Below, one piece after another: positions 42,325 through 50,199 of a DNA stretch of 50,199 nt. This DNA comes from Pseudomonadota bacterium. GTDB taxonomy: Bacteria > Pseudomonadota > Gammaproteobacteria > Burkholderiales > Burkholderiaceae. Where the stretch lies: contig JAKORH010000344.1 in assembly GCA_029777935.1 (NCBI GenBank), forward strand, positions 1-50,199, written 5' to 3'. The position numbers and the translations under genes are program-made. The notes below the pieces were generated by a model, which saw nothing but the letters and a program-made list of their open reading frames with translations, was not told the DNA's origin and did no database searches. Positions within the stretch are counted from its first letter, which is position 1; every line of letters starts with the position of its first letter.

Positions 42325-43665
42325 TCATCCGCGCGCCGGCATGCCGTCGATGGCCTGCTGGATCGACGTCGCCAGGCGATCGACGATCCGCTCGACGTCC
42401 GCGGTCGTCACGATGAAGGGCGGCGCGACGAGCACGTGGTCGCCGCGCTCGCCGTCGATCGTTCCGCCCATCGGGTAGATCAGCAGGCCGTTGCTCATCG
42501 CCTGCTGCTTGATGCGCGCGTGCAGCTCCAGCGCCGGATCGAACGGCGTCTTTGAACGGCGCTCACGCACCAGTTCGACGGCGACGAAGAGGCCCCGTCC
42601 GCGTATGTCGCCCACGTGCGGGTGATCGCCGAGCCGCCGCTGCAGGGCCCGCATCAGCTCGGCTCCGCGCGCGCGCACGTTGGCGAGCAAATGGTCGCGC
42701 TCGATGACCTTCTGCACCGCCAGGGCGGCGGCCGCGCCCATCGGATGGCCGATGTAGGTGTGGCCATGCTGAAAACGGCCGCTGGCGGCGCGCATCGCCT
42801 CGATCAGCCGTCCACTTGCGAGCAGCGCGCCGACCGGCTGGTAGCCGCCGCCGAGTCCCTTCGCGATCGTCACCAGATCGGGGACGATGCCTTCCTGCTC
42901 GACCGCGTACAGCGTTCCGGTGCGGCCCATGCCGCACATCACTTCGTCGGCGATCAGCAGGATGCCGTAGCGGTCGCACAGCGCGCGCACGCCGGCGAAG
43001 TAGCCGGGCGTGGGCGGCACCGCACCCGCTGTCGCGCCGACGACCGTCTCGGCGACGAACGCGATCACCCGCTGCGGACCGATCTCGCGGAACTTCGCGT
43101 CCAGTTCGTCGAGCAACCGCTGCGTGTACGCGTCGCGGCTTTCGCCTTCGGCGCGGCCGCGGTATTCGAAGCAGGCCGACACGCGGCCCACATCGATCAG
43201 CAGCGGCGCGAACTGCCGGCGCCGCCATTCGTTGCCGCCGACCGCCAGCGCGCCGAGCGTGTTGCCGTGGTAGCTCTGCCGGCGCGCGACGAACATCGTC
43301 CGCTCCGGCTGGCCGATGTCGACGAAGTACTGGCGCGCGAGCTTCAGCGCGGCTTCGATCGCCTCCGATCCGCCCGACACCAGATACACGTGGTCCAGGC
43401 CGGCGGGAGCGTTTCGGACGAGGTGATCGGCGAGTTCCTCGGCCACGGCGCTGGTGAAGAAGCTCGTGTGCGCATAGGCCAGCGTGTCGAGCTGCGCGTG
43501 CATCGCCGCCAGCACGTCCGGGTGCGCGTGTCCCAGGCACGACACGGCCGCGCCGCCGCTGGCGTCGATGTACTGCCGGCCCTGCTGGTCGATGATGTGG
43601 ATTCCCTTCGAGCCGACTGCGATCGGCGGCGTAGCGAGCAGCGAGCGGTGGATGATGTGGCTCAT
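42325..43665 (-). CDS. Class III PLP-dependent aminotransferase
   Basis: The 446-aa enzyme has the fold-type I class III pattern: GSEAIEAALKLARQYF (99-114), YHGNTLGALAVGGN, the PLP aspartate in LLIADEVMCGMGRTG, and the Schiff-base lysine in TIAKGLGGGYQPVGALLAS (Lys269). The family includes omega-amino acid, taurine and diaminobutyrate aminotransferases; the acceptor cannot be fixed. It is the last gene of a minus-strand run with a TAXI-TRAP transporter (41 bases upstream), so it probably acts on the imported compound. Confidence 0.9.
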   Translation of the reverse strand: MSHIIHRSLLATPPIAVGSKGIHIIDQQGRQYIDASGGAAVSCLGHAHPDVLAAMHAQLDTLAYAHTSFFTSAVAEELADHLVRNAPAGLDHVYLVSGGSEAIEAALKLARQYFVDIGQPERTMFVARRQSYHGNTLGALAVGGNEWRRRQFAPLLIDVGRVSACFEYRGRAEGESRDAYTQRLLDELDAKFREIGPQRVIAFVAETVVGATAGAVPPTPGYFAGVRALCDRYGILLIADEVMCGMGRTGTLYAVEQEGIVPDLVTIAKGLGGGYQPVGALLASGRLIEAMRAASGRFQHGHTYIGHPMGAAAALAVQKVIERDHLLANVRARGAELMRALQRRLGDHPHVGDIRGRGLFVAVELVRERRSKTPFDPALELHARIKQQAMSNGLLIYPMGGTIDGERGDHVLVAPPFIVTTADVERIVDRLATSIQQAIDGMPARG

Positions 43666-43705
43666 GTCGAATTGCCTCGGATGATCGCTAGCCTGGAAAT
43701 CCGGG

Positions 43706-46282
43706 CTAAGCCGGCACCGGTTCGCGCCGCGAACGCTGCGCCAGGTAGATGACGAGCAGCAGCAGCAGTGCCGGCAGATAGATCCATTCCTGTGCGGGAC
43801 GCTCTGCCGGCACTTCGATCCCGGTGACCTTGAAGCCCTGCTCGAAGCCGGCCTTGTCGGCGCGGCTCTTCAGGCCGACCGCGAGGATGTCGATCTCCGC
43901 ACCGGAGGCGGAAAGGCTCAGTCCCGAGGCCGCGATGCGGCGCGCGCCGTCGCCCGCGTTGCCGAGCGGCAGCAGGACGGACTTGCGGACCTCGTTGCCT
44001 TCGAGCGACGTGCCCTCGATGCGCACGCGCAGGGCGGAATCCTGCGGGGCTGCGCCGGCGAGCTGGATCATCTTCGCCGGCGGTTCAAGCCGGTATTTCG
44101 GATAGACGCGGTCGAGAAAGAAGTCCGGCCGCAGCAGCATGAAAGTCACCCCGAGCAGCAGCACCGATTCGTACCAGCGGCTGCGGCGCACGAACCACCC
44201 CTGCGTGGCGGCGGCGAACACGAGCATCGCCGCCACCGCGGTCACGACCACCAGCACCAGATGCCACCACGACGTGATCCCGATCAGCAGCAGATCGGTA
44301 TTGAAGACGAACATGAACGGCAGAATGCCGGTGCGGATGCTGTAGAAGAACGCGGTGATGCCGGTGCGCAGGAAGTCGGTCTTCGCGACCGCCGCGGCGG
44401 CGAACGCGGCGAGCCCCACCGGCGGCGTCACGTCCGCCATCAGCCCGAAATAGAACACGAACATGTGCGCGGCCACGAGCGGAACGACCAGCCCGGTCTC
44501 CGATCCCAGCTCGACGATGACCGGCGCCATCAGCGTCGAGACGATGATGTAGCTCGCCGTCGTCGGCATCCCCATGCCTAGGATCAGGCAGACGATGGCC
44601 ACCAGCACCAGCATGCCGATCAGGTTGCCGGCGGAGATTACTTCGACCAGTTCCGACATCACCTGGCCCAGCCCGGTGACCGACACGGTGCCGACGACGA
44701 TTCCCGCGCTCGCCGTGGCGATGCCGATCGCGATCATGTTGCGCGCGCCGAGTTCGAGCCCCGACACGAGGTCGTGCCAGCCTTCGCGCAGCCGCGACAG
44801 CGGCTGCGCCTGGCCGCGGAACAGCGCCAGCAGCGGCTTCTGCGTCACCAGGATGACGATCAGCGACACCGTCGCGTAGAACGCGGACAACCCCGCCGAC
44901 AGCTCCTCGACCAGCAGCGACCACATCAGCAGGATCACCGGCAACAAATAGTGCAGGCCGGCGAGCGCCGTCTCCTTCACCGGCGGCAGCGTCAGCATCG
45001 GCGCGTTCGGATCGTCCACCTCGAGGTCGGGCTGCTTCGACACCGCCCAGATGACGGCCACGTAGCCGGCGACCAGCGCGGGCAGCACGACCCAGATCGC
45101 GCCGCTGCCGAGCAGTGCCTTGAGCCACCCGAGTCCGTAGTACACCGCGATCGCGAGAACGATTGCGCCGGCGACGGTCATTGCGAATCCGGCCAGGCGG
45201 CCGAGCGTGGTTGCGCCGGGCCGGCGCGGCAGGCCGGCGATGCCGAGCTTCAGCGCCTCGAGATGGCTGATGTAGAACAGCGCGATGTACGAGATCAGCG
45301 CCGGCAGCGCGGCGTTCTTGCAGATCTCCGAATACGGCACGCCGACGTACTCGGCCATCAGGAACGCGGCCGCGCCCATCACCGGCGGCATGATCTGGCC
45401 ATCGACGCCGGCCGCCGTCTCGATCGCGCCCGCCTTGTGCGCCGGATAGCCGACGCGCTTCATCAGCGGGATCGTGAACGTGCCGCAGGTCACGACGTTG
45501 GCGACCGACGAGCCCGAGATCATCCCCATCATCCCGGACGACACGACGGCGGCCTTGGCCGGTCCGCCGCGCATGTGACCGAGCAGCGAGAAGGCGACCT
45601 TGATGAAATAGTTGCCCGCGCCGGCCTTCTCCAGCAGGCCGCCGAACAGCACGAACAGGAAGATGTAACTCGACGACACGCCGATCGCCACGCCGAACAC
45701 GCCTTCGCTGGACAGCCAGTAGTGCGACACCGCCTTGTTCAGCGACACGCCCTTGTGCGCGATCGCGTCCGGCATGTGCTGGCCGGCAAACGCGTACGCC
45801 AGCATCAGCACCGCGATGATGGCCATTGGCGGCCCGACCACGCGGCGCGCGGCCTCGAGCAGCAGCAGCATGCCGATCACTGCGACGAGTATGTCGATCG
45901 GCAGCGGCTGGCCGGGCCGCGTCGCCAGCTCGCGATAGAAGATGAACAGGTACGCGCTGCTGAACGCGGCCGCGGCCGCCAGCAGCCGGTCCGCGAGCGG
46001 TATTGCCGCACGCGACGAGCGCTTGCCGAACGGATACGCGGCAAACGCGAGGAACAGCGCGAACGCCAGGTGAAGCGCGCGCATCTCCGTATCGTTGAGG
46101 ACGAAGACGCGCAGCGCGAACGGCAGTGGCGAGGCATACCAGAGCTGCAGCAGCGACCAGGCGATGCAGGCGAAGAACAGCACCTTGCGTGCCGCGCCCG
46201 TAGGAGCGCGGCCGCCGAGGTCGGCCTCCTGCACCAGTTGCTGCAGGTCGACGGCCGCGCCGGTTTGCGGAGCGTTCGCCAT
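43706..46282 (-). CDS. TRAP transporter fused permease (4TM-12TM)
   Basis: The 858-aa membrane protein joins the small (DctQ-like, residues about 35-160) and large (DctM-like, about 165-640) TRAP membrane parts in one chain, as is usual with TAXI receptors. Characteristic runs are SGSSVANVVTCGTFTIPLMK, GAIETAAGVDGQIMPPVMGA and GMGMPTTASYIIVSTLMAP. The C-terminal part is a DUF3394 extension with a final helix (WIYLPALLLLLVIYLA). It uses the ion gradient to import organic acids delivered by the receptor encoded 25 bases upstream. Confidence 0.93.
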   Translation of the reverse strand: MANAPQTGAAVDLQQLVQEADLGGRAPTGAARKVLFFACIAWSLLQLWYASPLPFALRVFVLNDTEMRALHLAFALFLAFAAYPFGKRSSRAAIPLADRLLAAAAAFSSAYLFIFYRELATRPGQPLPIDILVAVIGMLLLLEAARRVVGPPMAIIAVLMLAYAFAGQHMPDAIAHKGVSLNKAVSHYWLSSEGVFGVAIGVSSSYIFLFVLFGGLLEKAGAGNYFIKVAFSLLGHMRGGPAKAAVVSSGMMGMISGSSVANVVTCGTFTIPLMKRVGYPAHKAGAIETAAGVDGQIMPPVMGAAAFLMAEYVGVPYSEICKNAALPALISYIALFYISHLEALKLGIAGLPRRPGATTLGRLAGFAMTVAGAIVLAIAVYYGLGWLKALLGSGAIWVVLPALVAGYVAVIWAVSKQPDLEVDDPNAPMLTLPPVKETALAGLHYLLPVILLMWSLLVEELSAGLSAFYATVSLIVILVTQKPLLALFRGQAQPLSRLREGWHDLVSGLELGARNMIAIGIATASAGIVVGTVSVTGLGQVMSELVEVISAGNLIGMLVLVAIVCLILGMGMPTTASYIIVSTLMAPVIVELGSETGLVVPLVAAHMFVFYFGLMADVTPPVGLAAFAAAAVAKTDFLRTGITAFFYSIRTGILPFMFVFNTDLLLIGITSWWHLVLVVVTAVAAMLVFAAATQGWFVRRSRWYESVLLLGVTFMLLRPDFFLDRVYPKYRLEPPAKMIQLAGAAPQDSALRVRIEGTSLEGNEVRKSVLLPLGNAGDGARRIAASGLSLSASGAEIDILAVGLKSRADKAGFEQGFKVTGIEVPAERPAQEWIYLPALLLLLVIYLAQRSRREPVPA

Positions 46283-46307
46283 CTACGTGCAGCGTCGCGC
46301 GGGCCTG

Positions 46308-47276
46308 CTACTTGATCCAGCCCTTCTCGCGGTAGTAGCGCTGCGCGCCCTCGTGCAGCGGCGCCGACAGGCCGTCGGCCACCATCCGCTGCGGATCGAG
46401 GTGCGCGAACGCCGGATGCAGCTTCTTGAACTCGTCGAAGTTCTCGAACACCGCCTTGGTGATCGTGTAGACGACATCGGCCGGCACCTTGGCGGAAGTC
46501 ACCATGGTCGCCAGCACGCCGTAGGTCCGCGTCGGCTGCGGGTTGTTCGAGTAGATCCCGCCGGGGATCGTCGCGTACGCGTAGTACGGATATTTCTTCA
46601 CCAGCGCATCGACGCCGGGTCCGGTGATCGGAACGAGCTGGGCGCCGCACGCAGTGGTCGGATCCTGGATGTTCGCCGACGGGTGGCCGACGCCAAAGAA
46701 GAAGGCGTCGATCTTGTTGTCGCACAGCGCCGGGCCGTGCTCGTCGGCCTTCAACTCCGAGGCCAGCGCAAGATCGGAGTACTTCATGTTCATCGCCGCA
46801 ATCAGCTCGTCCATCGCGGCGCGCGTGCCGGAGCCGGGATTGCCGATGTTCAGCCGCTTGCCCTTCAGGTCGGCGAAGCCGTGGATGTTCGCTTCCTTGC
46901 GTGCGACCAGTGTGAACGGCTCCGGGTGCACCGAGAACACGGAGCGCATGTCGGGATATGGCTCCTTGAAGGCGCCCGTTCCCTTGTAGCCCTGGAACTG
47001 GACATCCGATTGCGCCATGCCGAAATCCAGCTCGCCCGCCTTGATCGCATTGACGTTGTAGGCCGAGCCGCCGGTGGACTCGACCGAACAGCGCAGCCCG
47101 GTCTTCGCGCGGTCCTTGTTGACAAGGCGGCAGATCGCGCCGCCGACCGCGTAGTACACGCCGGTGACGCCGCCGGTACCGATGGTGACGAACTTCTGCT
47201 GGGCGCCGGCGCCGGGCGCATGGATCAGCAGCGCGCCGGCGAGTGCGGCGATGACCGGAAGCGGGGAAAAGCGCAT
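46308..47276 (-). CDS. TAXI-family TRAP solute-binding protein
   Basis: The 322-aa product has a signal peptide ([23 protein letters not shown]). It then has the TAXI signature [37 protein letters not shown] and [16 protein letters not shown]. It binds a carboxylate such as glutamate or a dicarboxylate in the periplasm and hands it to the fused permease. The promoter and a palindromic operator lie at 47397-47446. Confidence 0.92.
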   Translation of the reverse strand: MRFSPLPVIAALAGALLIHAPGAGAQQKFVTIGTGGVTGVYYAVGGAICRLVNKDRAKTGLRCSVESTGGSAYNVNAIKAGELDFGMAQSDVQFQGYKGTGAFKEPYPDMRSVFSVHPEPFTLVARKEANIHGFADLKGKRLNIGNPGSGTRAAMDELIAAMNMKYSDLALASELKADEHGPALCDNKIDAFFFGVGHPSANIQDPTTACGAQLVPITGPGVDALVKKYPYYAYATIPGGIYSNNPQPTRTYGVLATMVTSAKVPADVVYTITKAVFENFDEFKKLHPAFAHLDPQRMVADGLSAPLHEGAQRYYREKGWIK

Positions 47277-47320
47277 GGCTGTCTCCTGTCAGGCGGGTTC
47301 GAGCAGGCCGCCCCACCGCC

Positions 47321-47374
47321 GGGCGGTCGTGGCATGACGGGCGGCCGTGGCGTGACGGCCGGTCGTGGCGCGCC
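47321..47374. repeat. Three 18-bp tandem repeats
   Basis: Units GGGCGGTCGTGGCATGAC, GGGCGGCCGTGGCGTGAC and GGCCGGTCGTGGCGCGCC follow each other without gaps in the leader of the TAXI gene. They would be transcribed in the 5' leader of that operon. Confidence 0.7.
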
Positions 47375-47396
47375 GGGCCGCAGCCGCGCGGTTGGC

Positions 47397-47410
47397 GCAA
47401 CATATGTTGC
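47397..47410. promoter_or_regulatory. Palindromic operator (GCAACATATGTTGC) for the TAXI-TRAP operon
   Basis: The 14-bp perfect palindrome lies at the predicted transcription start. A second half-site, ATGCAACAT (47424-47432), overlaps the promoter spacer. Together they fit repression by the RpiR-type regulator encoded next door, though the regulator's site is not known. Confidence 0.6.
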
Positions 47411-47418
47411 AGGCGACG

Positions 47419-47446
47419 AGTCTATGCAACATCCGGACGCCGTCAA
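47419..47446 (-). promoter_or_regulatory. Sigma-70 type promoter of the TAXI-TRAP operon
   Basis: On the minus strand TTGACG (47446-47441) and TAGACT (47424-47419) are 16 bases apart, giving a good -35/-10 pair. Transcription should start near 47412, within the palindromic operator. Confidence 0.6.
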
Positions 47447-47488
47447 GTCCCGGCCCTGCGCCGGTCGCGGCCGCGGTGATCCTGGGCG

Positions 47489-48370
47489 TCAAAGGCGGGA
47501 ATTGCTGCGGCGCCGCGCCTCGAGATAGGCGCCGAGTTCGGCCAACTGCTTTTCGGCCCGCTCGATCCGCCGCACCACCGGCGCCCCGCCTTCTGCCACC
47601 AGCAGTTCGAGCAGAGCCTCCGCGGCCGCGATCCCGGCCGCCACCGACGGAAAGAACGACGGGCTGTCGACGGCGAAGAGGACCGACGCGTGCGCGCTGC
47701 GCGCCAGCGGCGACGCCTCGCTGTCCGTCAGCGCGACGATCCGGGCCCCGACGGCCCGCGCCGCATCGATCACCAGCAGGCACTCGCGCGAGTAAGGTGC
47801 GAAGCTCACCACGATCACCGCGTCACGGCGTCCGATCGGCCGCAACTGCATCTCGAGTCCCCCGCCCTGCCCGTCGAGCAGGAACACCCTGCTGCTGAAC
47901 AGGCGCCAGCCGTAGACGAGGGAGTACGCGATCGGAAAGCTGGCGCGGAACCCGGCGACGTGCACGCACTCGGCGCGCTGCAGCAGGCGGGCGGCCGAGC
48001 GCAGCGTGTCGATCCCGTTGCCGTGCGTGGTTTCGAGATTGCGGCGCTGCGCCTCGAACATCTCGGTCAGCAGGTCCGCCTTGCGTCCGCGCGTCGCCAG
48101 CTTTCTGGCGCGCTGGCCGTAGCTCGCGGAATTCAGCCCGAGGTCCTCGGCCAGGCGGGACTTCAGATCGGGCCAGCCGGCAAAGCCCAGGTGCTGGGCC
48201 AGCCGTACCAGCGTCGCCGGCTGCGCGCCGGCCTTTCCGGCCAGCGACCGCATCGACTCGATCACGACCTCGTTCGGATGATCGATCACGTAGCGCGCGG
48301 CCGCTCGCGTCTGCGGGCCGAGCGCGGCAAGCCGCTCGAGGATCAGGTCCTTGGTGCGCACGTGGGCCAT
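47489..48370 (-). CDS. MurR/RpiR-family transcriptional regulator
   Basis: The product is 293 aa from ATG 48370. The N-terminal helix-turn-helix (residues 1-80) has VVIESMRSLAGKAGAQPATLVRLAQHLGFAGWPDLK. The C-terminal SIS domain (about 130-260) has VHVAGFRASFPIAYSL, DAVIVVSFAPYSRECL and IVALTDSEASPLA. Such regulators respond to sugar phosphates or related metabolites and are repressors or activators. The start codon overlaps the polA stop (TGATG). It is the most likely regulator of the downstream TAXI-TRAP-aminotransferase genes, which carry a palindromic operator. Confidence 0.9.
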   Translation of the reverse strand: MAHVRTKDLILERLAALGPQTRAAARYVIDHPNEVVIESMRSLAGKAGAQPATLVRLAQHLGFAGWPDLKSRLAEDLGLNSASYGQRARKLATRGRKADLLTEMFEAQRRNLETTHGNGIDTLRSAARLLQRAECVHVAGFRASFPIAYSLVYGWRLFSSRVFLLDGQGGGLEMQLRPIGRRDAVIVVSFAPYSRECLLVIDAARAVGARIVALTDSEASPLARSAHASVLFAVDSPSFFPSVAAGIAAAEALLELLVAEGGAPVVRRIERAEKQLAELGAYLEARRRSNSRL

Positions 48371-50199
48371 CAATGCGCCAGATCCCAGTTGCTGCCCACG
48401 CCCACCTCGACCAGCAGCGGCACCTTCAGTTGCGCCACGCCGCTCATCAGCGCCGGCACGCGCTCGCGCACGAAGTCCAGTTCGGATTCGGGCGCCTCGA
48501 ACACCAGTTCGTCGTGGACCTGCATCACGATCCGGGTGCGAAGGTTGTCGCGCACCAGCCAGTCGTGCACGGCGATCATCGCGAGCTTGATCACGTCGGC
48601 CGCAGTGCCCTGCATCGGCGCGTTGATCGCGGCGCGCTCGGCCGCGCCGCGGCGCGGGCCGTTGGGCGAGTTGATCTCGGGCAGCCACAGCCGGCGGCCG
48701 AACACGGTCTCGACGAAGCCCTGCCGCCGCGCCAGCTCGCGCGTGCGATCCATGTAGTGCTTCACGCCCGGATAGCGAGTGAAGTAGCGGTCGACGAAGT
48801 TGCGCGCCGCGTCGCGCTCGATACCGAGATTGGATGCGAGTCCGAACGCGCTCATGCCGTAGATCAGGCCGAAGTTGATCACCTTGGCGTAACGGCGCTG
48901 CTCGCCGGTCACTTCGCCCACCGGCACGCCGAACACTTCGCTCGCGGTCGCGCGGTGGATGTCCTCGCCGGCGGCAAACGCGCGCAGCAATCCTTCATCG
49001 CCACTGATGTGCGCCATGATGCGCAGCTCGATCTGCGAGTAATCGGCGGACACGATCAGGCTGCCCGCCGGCGCGATGAACGCCTCGCGGATACGCCGCC
49101 CTTCCGGCGTGCGGATCGGGATGTTCTGCAGGTTGGGCTCGCTCGACGACAATCGCCCCGTCACCGCGACCGCCTGCCCGTAGCTGGTGTGCACGCGGCC
49201 GGTTGACCGATCGATGCTGGCCGGCAGCTTGTCGCAGTAGGTCGACTTCAGCTTCGACAACGCGCGGTGCTCGAGCAGCGCCTTCGGCAGCGGGTAGTCG
49301 GCGGCGAGCTTCTCCAGCACTTCCTCGTCGGTGCTCGGTGCGCCCGACGCGGTCTTCTTCACCACCGGCAGCCCGAGCTTTCCGAACAGCAGTTCGCCGA
49401 TCTGCTTGGGGCTGCCAAGATTGAACGGCTGCCCGGCCAGCTCGTGCGCGCGCGCCTCCAGTTCGTTGATGCGGCGGCCCAGTTCGACGCTCTGCGCCGC
49501 GAGCTTGTCGCGGTCGATCAGCACGCCGGTGCGTTCCATGTCGAACAGGATCTTCGACACCGGGATCTCGATCGACCGGTAGATGTGCGCGAGCCCGGGT
49601 TCGCCCTCGATGCGCGGCCACAGCGCGCGATGCAGCGCGAACGTGACCTCGGCGTCCTCGGCGGAATAGTCGGTCGCGCGGTCGAGCGCGACCTCGTCGA
49701 AGCCGATCTGTTTCGCGCCCTTGCCGCACACCTGCTCGTACGTGATCGTCGTGCGGCCGAGGTGGCGCTGCGCCAGCGAGTCCATGTCGTGATTGCGGTG
49801 CGGTTCGAGCACGTAGCTTTCGAGCAGCGTGTCGTGCGCGATGCCGCGCAAGAGTACGCCGTGGTTGGCGAACACGTGCGCGTCGTACTTCAGATGCTGG
49901 CCGACTTTCTTGTGCTGTTCGCTTTCGAGCCAGGGTTTGAGCCGCGCCAGCGTCGCGTCGAACGGCAGTTGCGCTGGTGCGCCGGGATAGCGGTGCGCGA
50001 GCGGGATGTAGCACGCCTGATATGCATGCACCGACAGCGAGATGCCGACCAGCTTCGCCTGCATCGGGTCAAGCGAGGTGGTCTCGGTGTCGACGCAGAC
50101 GAGCGGCGCGGCGCTGATCGTGTGCAGCCAGGTGTCGAGCAGCGCGTCGGTCAGCACCGTCTCGTATCGCAAAGGCAACTTGCCCTCACCCGGGCCCTC
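48370..50199 (-). CDS. polA: DNA polymerase I, C-terminal two thirds (gene runs off the window)
   Basis: The 609 visible residues cover the 3'-5' exonuclease and polymerase domains. Exonuclease motifs are intact: CVDTETTSLD (DxE), HDTLLESYVL and DYSAEDAEVT. The polymerase motifs are DYSQIELRI (A), RRYAKVINFGLIYG (B) and QVHDELVFE (C). The frame is open to the window edge, so the 5' nuclease domain, expected at the N-terminus, lies beyond it. PolA fills repair gaps and removes Okazaki primers. Its last base is shared with the RpiR start. Confidence 0.97.
   Translation of the reverse strand, partial: EGPGEGKLPLRYETVLTDALLDTWLHTISAAPLVCVDTETTSLDPMQAKLVGISLSVHAYQACYIPLAHRYPGAPAQLPFDATLARLKPWLESEQHKKVGQHLKYDAHVFANHGVLLRGIAHDTLLESYVLEPHRNHDMDSLAQRHLGRTTITYEQVCGKGAKQIGFDEVALDRATDYSAEDAEVTFALHRALWPRIEGEPGLAHIYRSIEIPVSKILFDMERTGVLIDRDKLAAQSVELGRRINELEARAHELAGQPFNLGSPKQIGELLFGKLGLPVVKKTASGAPSTDEEVLEKLAADYPLPKALLEHRALSKLKSTYCDKLPASIDRSTGRVHTSYGQAVAVTGRLSSSEPNLQNIPIRTPEGRRIREAFIAPAGSLIVSADYSQIELRIMAHISGDEGLLRAFAAGEDIHRATASEVFGVPVGEVTGEQRRYAKVINFGLIYGMSAFGLASNLGIERDAARNFVDRYFTRYPGVKHYMDRTRELARRQGFVETVFGRRLWLPEINSPNGPRRGAAERAAINAPMQGTAADVIKLAMIAVHDWLVRDNLRTRIVMQVHDELVFEAPESELDFVRERVPALMSGVAQLKVPLLVEVGVGSNWDLAH

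Overview
The window reads as a chromosomal segment of a GC-rich betaproteobacterium, probably Burkholderiales. The grounds are the very high GC and GTG/TTG starts, Bug/TctC-type binding proteins beside acyl-activating enzymes, a TAXI-TRAP transporter, and a phenylphosphate synthase set most like that of Thauera/Aromatoleum-type anaerobic aromatic degraders. No rRNA, tRNA, CRISPR array, integrase or transposase was seen.

Layout. 1-9.7 kb: ordinary and catabolic genes: the C-terminus of a UxaA/GarD-type dehydratase, an acyl-activating enzyme carrying its own carrier domain overlapping a Bug binding protein, a NeuD-like acyltransferase, a Ldh2-type oxidoreductase, an EamA exporter, a two-domain rhodanese, a ZIP metal transporter and two dienelactone-hydrolase-family proteins, one with a Tat signal. 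9.9-13 kb: a TldD/TldE-like pair and a 50-aa membrane protein. 13-26 kb: a complete-looking anaerobic phenol-type module. A XylR/DmpR-type sigma-54 activator faces a textbook -24/-12 promoter with two upstream activator sites. The promoter reads into phenylphosphate synthase alpha (His-domain) and beta (ATP-grasp), a UbiD-family (de)carboxylase, a phenol-type outer-membrane protein, a Tm-1-like UPF0261 protein and a NUDIX hydrolase. After a REP-like repeat come the two-CBS-domain third synthase component, a UbiX-type flavin prenyltransferase and a TrpB2-like PLP enzyme. Phenylphosphate carboxylase gamma and delta subunits are not present here.

26-42 kb: an accessory island. On the minus strand five tightly coupled genes (SNF2-type helicase with DUF3883, AlbA_2 ATP-binding protein, ParA-like ATPase, DUF1156 DNA methylase, HEPN+DUF499 ATPase) form a candidate anti-phage modification system, next to a membrane-anchored ASCH protein and a DUF4236/peptidoglycan-binding protein. 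The island appears to have landed inside a vapBC operon. An 8-bp direct repeat (GAAGTCCA) flanks 26630-41245, and deleting one copy plus the island restores a vapC start codon in frame and gives vapB a stop codon. A nearby higBA module has a frameshifted toxin with an intact antitoxin and a perfect palindromic operator. A 139-bp remnant of the TldE-like gene lies just outside the island.

42-50 kb: a class III aminotransferase, a fused TRAP permease and a TAXI binding protein behind a promoter with a palindromic operator, then an RpiR-type regulator whose start overlaps the stop of polA. polA runs off the window.
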